Below are positions 61,010-64,000 of a stretch of 64,000 bases of DNA, piece after piece. Every line of letters begins with the position of its first letter. Positions within the stretch are counted from its first letter, which is position 1. The DNA comes from JABDMH01 sp965223165. Lineage in GTDB: Bacteria; Bacteroidota; Bacteroidia; Chitinophagales; Saprospiraceae. Location: positions 124,001 to 188,000 of the forward strand of contig CBDCVQ010000016.1 of the NCBI GenBank assembly GCA_965223165.1, in the 5' to 3' direction. The notes under the pieces are model-generated. The model worked only from the letters and a program-made list of their open reading frames with translations, was not told where the DNA came from and ran no database searches. The translations under genes were made by a program, and so were the position numbers.

Positions 61010-61528
61010 ATGTCAGAACCTTTCGTAGGCGAGATCCGGATGTTTGCCGGTAACTTTGCGCCCCGAGGCTGGGCATTTTGCGATGGGCAGCTACTGGCTG
61101 TATCACAGAATGATGCGTTATTTTCCTTACTGGGTACGATATATGGTGGAGATGGTCGTACGACATTTGGGCTGCCGGATATGCGTGGTCGGATTCCCAT
61201 CCATGCCGGCAGCGGACCAGGGCTTTCGCCCCGTCGACTGGGCGCTAAAGGTGGTGCCGAGAACGTAACCGTTACGGTCAATCAATTGCCCAGCCATACA
61301 CATACACTGCAGGTGTCAGCTGCCACTGGCACACAAAACAATCCAGGTGGAGAACTCATTTCCGCATCACCGAATATCAGAATCTATCGACCTGCGGCAC
61401 CGTCCGCACCGTTTGATACCGCTTCGATAGCGGCGGTAGGAGGGAGTCGCTCGCATACAAATCTGATGCCTGCATTGTGCATTCAATTCATTATCGCATT
61501 AGTTGGAATCTATCCTTCACGTCAATAA
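61010..61528 (+). CDS. Tail-collar domain protein 2 (MdpB-like)
   Basis: A 172-residue paralogue of the preceding gene, 24 bp downstream. It has EIRMFAGNFAPRGWAFCDGQ, LGTIYGGDGRTTFGLPDMRG, NQLPSHTHTLQVSA and the ending IQFIIALVGIYPSRQ. The central variable part (TGTQNNPGGELISASPNIRI) differs from the siblings, as in proteins with variable receptor-binding tips. Confidence 0.88.
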   Translation: MSEPFVGEIRMFAGNFAPRGWAFCDGQLLAVSQNDALFSLLGTIYGGDGRTTFGLPDMRGRIPIHAGSGPGLSPRRLGAKGGAENVTVTVNQLPSHTHTLQVSAATGTQNNPGGELISASPNIRIYRPAAPSAPFDTASIAAVGGSRSHTNLMPALCIQFIIALVGIYPSRQ

Positions 61529-61539
61529 CTTAGATCAAA

Positions 61540-62061
61540 ATGTCAGAACCTTTTATAGCTGAAGTACGAATATTTGCCGGCAATTTTGCACCCCGTGGGT
61601 GGGCTTTTTGCGACGGCCAGCTACTTCCGATTGCCCAGAATACTGCCTTGTTCTCCTTGATAGGGACTACCTACGGAGGTGATGGTCGAACCACGACGGC
61701 TTTGCCAAATCTTCAAGGCCGTGCGCCCATGCATCCAGGGAGGGGCCCTGGATTGACCGCACGAAGATTGGGACAGAGATCGGGGGTGGAAATGGTCTCC
61801 TTGTCCGAAGCTCAGATGCCAAACCATACCCATTCTCTCAATGGTACCAGTAGCGTGGCTACGGTGTTTACACCTGACAACACCTCTGCATTTGCCAGAG
61901 GATCAGGGGCCGCCTATAAGACTGATGCAACGAGTCTTGTCGACTTGGCGTCAGGATCCTTGCAGAATACTGGTGGGAGCCAGGCACATAACAATTTGCA
62001 ACCGTTTCTCACCTTGAACTTTATTATTGCTTTGGTAGGGTTGTATCCATCTCGTTCGTAG
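61540..62061 (+). CDS. Tail-collar domain protein 3 (MdpB-like)
   Basis: A 173-residue paralogue, 11 bp downstream of the second copy. It has EVRIFAGNFAPRGWAFCDGQ, IGTTYGGDGRTTTALPNLQG, AQMPNHTHSLNGTSS and the ending LNFIIALVGLYPSRS. The GNAT gene begins 9 bp later, so all are in one operon. Confidence 0.88.
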   Translation: MSEPFIAEVRIFAGNFAPRGWAFCDGQLLPIAQNTALFSLIGTTYGGDGRTTTALPNLQGRAPMHPGRGPGLTARRLGQRSGVEMVSLSEAQMPNHTHSLNGTSSVATVFTPDNTSAFARGSGAAYKTDATSLVDLASGSLQNTGGSQAHNNLQPFLTLNFIIALVGLYPSRS

Positions 62062-62070
62062 TCACCTGAG

Positions 62071-62586
62071 ATGCTAGTGCAGATAGAGCCTGAGGTGCCT
62101 TTTAGATTTCGACCCATTCAGCAAGACGACCTAGCGTTTCTTAGTGAGCTCTATGCTAGCACACGTGTAGAGGAAATGGCCCAGATAGTCCACTGGTCTA
62201 AAGAGGAGAAGCAGTCTTTCTTGGAGCAGCAGTTTCGGGCCCAACACAGCTTCTACCACGAGCGGTTTGTTGACGCCGAGTTCCTCGTTATTTCTTTAGA
62301 TGAAGAGAGGATTGGGAGACTTTACAAAGAGGTGCGTCACGATGAAATTCGTATTATCGATATTGCTTTGCTGCCCAAGTTTCGAAACCGTGGCCTTGGT
62401 AAGAGATTGATGCTGGGTGTACTCAATGAAGGACAAGAGTTGAATCTGCCGGTGAGGATACATGTGGAACACAATAACCCCGCCATGCGCTTGTATGATC
62501 GGCTTGGCTTTACCAAAATCGGAGACACAGGGGTATACTTCCTGATGGAGTGGAGGGGCAGAAAACTGACTAATAGCAATGGTTGA
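62071..62586 (+). CDS. GNAT family N-acetyltransferase
   Basis: A 171-residue acetyltransferase. It has the opening FRFRPIQQDDLAFLSELYAS, the acetyl-CoA loop LPKFRNRGLGKRLM (motif A, R-x-x-G-x-G/A-like) and HVEHNNPAMRLYDRLGFTKI. The acceptor is unknown; being locked in the collar operon and overlapping the next gene by 8 bp, it may modify a component of this module. Confidence 0.88.
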   Translation: MLVQIEPEVPFRFRPIQQDDLAFLSELYASTRVEEMAQIVHWSKEEKQSFLEQQFRAQHSFYHERFVDAEFLVISLDEERIGRLYKEVRHDEIRIIDIALLPKFRNRGLGKRLMLGVLNEGQELNLPVRIHVEHNNPAMRLYDRLGFTKIGDTGVYFLMEWRGRKLTNSNG

Positions 62587-62881
62587 CCGGTACACTTTGG
62601 CTGATTTTGAGGAATTTAGGAGGGACTCCTGGCTGCTTAAGTTCACCGAAGACGTGGCACTTGAAGCTACGATCTGTGACATCACCAAGGTAAATACTGC
62701 TAGCAGAAGGCAGAGTGATTCCTTCTCAGTGACCTTCCAAACCAAGCAGAAGGGACAGTACTATACCCAGTGCACCATTCCGGTGGAGCATCCAAGGATG
62801 GGAGAGATTAGGCTATTCCTTGTGCCGATTGGTCCTTGTGCCGAAACGGTAGAAATGCAATATCAAGCCACTTTCAACTGA
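62579..62881 (+). CDS. DUF6916-like small protein
   Basis: A 100-residue protein resembling the DUF6916 family: opening YTLADFEEFRRDSWLLKF, a middle strand SVTFQTKQKGQYYTQCTIPV and ending GEIRLFLVPIGPCAETVEMQ. Function unknown. It overlaps the GNAT gene by 8 bp, so it is translationally coupled with it, and precedes the surface-protein gene by 268 bp. I recall this family beside collar proteins but could not check it. Confidence 0.7.
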   Translation: MVDRYTLADFEEFRRDSWLLKFTEDVALEATICDITKVNTASRRQSDSFSVTFQTKQKGQYYTQCTIPVEHPRMGEIRLFLVPIGPCAETVEMQYQATFN

Positions 62882-63061
62882 ATGGATGTGACTTAAGAGT
62901 TCAGTGCTCACCCTTCAATGAAGTAGAGCCTCAATCGGTGACCTCACCAAATCTAGACTAAGGCCAAGGACAAGGTGATCTCGGTAGGCGGTCGAGTCAT
63001 TTCCAGATCCTGCGTGCTTGAAAAAAGGAGCTTCAAATGTTAGAAGACGTAAATATGTGTT

Positions 63062-63069
63062 AACTTTGG
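63062..63069 (+). promoter_or_regulatory. -7 element of the surface-protein gene
   Basis: TAACTTTG matches TAnnTTTG exactly. The predicted leader to the ATG at 63150 is about 75 nt. The -33 element is not clear, so the surface-protein gene may have its own promoter separate from the collar operon. Confidence 0.45.
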
Positions 63070-63149
63070 CATGACTCGAAAGAGTTGGGCAAAATTTTGT
63101 CCTGATATAACTACGGAGTTGTATCGATTAACCGAGAAAACCAAACCCT

Positions 63150-64000
63150 ATGAAACTAGAATTGCCTTGGCCAACTCTGAGCCATCGCATTCCCAATGTT
63201 CTTAACAGGGTGTTGTTATGGACGGCTGTAATCCGAGCGCCGGCGCGGATAGGCAGGTTTGGTTGTGATTTGCTGCACCTGAAGCAGTTGAGTCTACTTG
63301 TAGTCCTATCTGCCATTTCTCTATTGGCCCAAGGTCAGGTTATTGATGCGACCAAACGCGACACCGTCTTTTACGATGCAGATGGAAACTTACTAGCCAA
63401 CCCCGGGGACAGTATTAGGTATATCATGATCATTACCAATACAAGGTCGGGACCCGATTCCTCCCTGGTTGTGCCGATCAATGCCCCAACAAACACAACG
63501 CTAAACAGCGGCTCGGTTCTTACTTCCCCATTGGCGGTTGATGATGGCCCATATGAGGTGTTAGGCAATATGGGCATTGGTGTACCAGCAGGTAGCGGAG
63601 TCCTTGTCAATGACTTTGACGATAATATTGCCGGACTTAGCATATCTGCTCCAACACTTAATACTGTCGTGCCCACTGCGCAAGGCGGCACCATCAATAT
63701 CCAGGCCGATGGCAGTTTTGTGTACAACGCCCCACCAGGATTTCAGGGCGCTGACTCCGTAGCCTATACGGTCACCGATGGTACTCCAGCTCCCAATTGC
63801 CCTACCACCAACGATGCGTTCATCAGATTTACGGTCTCCAACATCATCTGGTTTATCAATGAGAATGTATCGGGAGGTGGCAACAATGGCACCCTCGGAG
63901 ATCCCTTTGAGACCTTGGCAGCGTTTGAGAGTGTCAACGGCAATGGAGGCGCTACCGATCCTGCGGCGAATCAAACCATCTTTGTCTACTCATCTGCCAC
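63150..64000 (+). CDS. Large surface protein with cadherin/Ig-like and beta-helix-type domains, 3' end outside window
   Basis: Open frame from ATG 63150 to the window end, 283 residues visible, with no stop. About 47 polar/basic residues precede the signal core SLLVVLSAISLLAQGQ. This is an extended signal region like those of giant adhesins. A DUF11-like strand block (VFYDADGNLLANPGDSIRY) follows, then a cadherin/VCBS-like repeat (VLVNDFDDN, then GGTINIQADGSFVYNAPPGF and DSVAYTVTDG), and the start of a parallel beta-helix region (IWFINENVSGGGNNGTLGDP, FETLAAF). Probably a very long, surface-displayed protein whose C-terminus, perhaps with a T9SS sorting domain, lies beyond the window. Confidence 0.82.
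   Translation, partial: MKLELPWPTLSHRIPNVLNRVLLWTAVIRAPARIGRFGCDLLHLKQLSLLVVLSAISLLAQGQVIDATKRDTVFYDADGNLLANPGDSIRYIMIITNTRSGPDSSLVVPINAPTNTTLNSGSVLTSPLAVDDGPYEVLGNMGIGVPAGSGVLVNDFDDNIAGLSISAPTLNTVVPTAQGGTINIQADGSFVYNAPPGFQGADSVAYTVTDGTPAPNCPTTNDAFIRFTVSNIIWFINENVSGGGNNGTLGDPFETLAAFESVNGNGGATDPAANQTIFVYSSA

Noticed and set aside
60470..62061. Collar-domain genes as evidence for a prophage
   Set aside because: No other phage structural, replication, integration or lysis gene and no attachment site are seen, and such triplets occur outside phages.

Overview
The window looks like chromosomal DNA of a member of the Bacteroidota, probably near the Saprospiraceae/Lewinella group. This is inferred from the gene families; no ribosomal RNA is present to fix it. 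The signs are several secreted proteins ending in type IX secretion (T9SS) C-terminal domains, a bacillithiol gene (bshC), GEVED, DUF4199 and TSP3-OmpA proteins, few Shine-Dalgarno sequences, and several promoters of the Bacteroidota type (TTG or TTTG near -33, TAnnTTTG near -7). Gene density is high. Convergent genes often abut or overlap, and no rRNA, tRNA, CRISPR array, insertion sequence or complete prophage was seen.

Layout. 1-6.6 kb holds housekeeping genes: dnaK (5' end cut off), dapB, hemE, accD, bshC. 6.6-14 kb is an accessory, more AT-rich stretch: a DinB protein, an acyl-CoA dehydrogenase, a 1108-residue regulator that joins a nucleotide cyclase, an AraC-type HTH, a STAND ATPase and TPRs, a divergent second regulator that joins DUF4242, a catalytically dead cyclase-like domain and an AraC-type HTH, and a truncated haemoglobin. 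14-25 kb is mostly a nucleoside uptake and breakdown island: deoC, an aldehyde dehydrogenase and a catalytically dead half-ALDH on the plus strand face deoA, two purine-nucleoside phosphorylases (one frameshifted) and a CNT transporter on the minus strand, with uridine kinase nearby. 25-36 kb has a DUF481-like barrel protein, a membrane-tethered LuxR regulator with DUF4199, a DUF2520 protein, cytochrome c maturation (ccmE, ccmF), an FtsE-like ATPase, a BASS transporter and a thioredoxin-domain (YyaL) protein. 36-50 kb has T9SS cargo, a secreted amidase, a DDAH-like enzyme, pckA, asparaginase, the three-gene transhydrogenase pntAA-pntAB-pntB and a GH20 lipoprotein. 50-60 kb has a double AhpD-fold protein in operon with a second nucleotide cyclase, a YkuK RNase H-like protein, a short asparaginase-like protein, OmpA/TSP3, purE-purK and pyrC. 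60-64 kb has three tandem tail-collar-domain proteins, a GNAT enzyme, a DUF6916 protein and the start of a large surface protein that runs off the window.

How the genes work together. Nucleosides enter through the CNT carrier and are phosphorolysed by DeoA and PNP. The deoxyribose phosphate is cleaved by DeoC, and the resulting acetaldehyde is a natural substrate for the adjacent aldehyde dehydrogenase. The most unusual material is the pair of cyclase-derived AraC regulators at 8.5-13.4 kb and the tail-collar/GNAT/DUF6916/surface-protein module at 60.5-64 kb. A diverged ~145-bp intergenic repeat is present at 24.2 kb and 54.6 kb.
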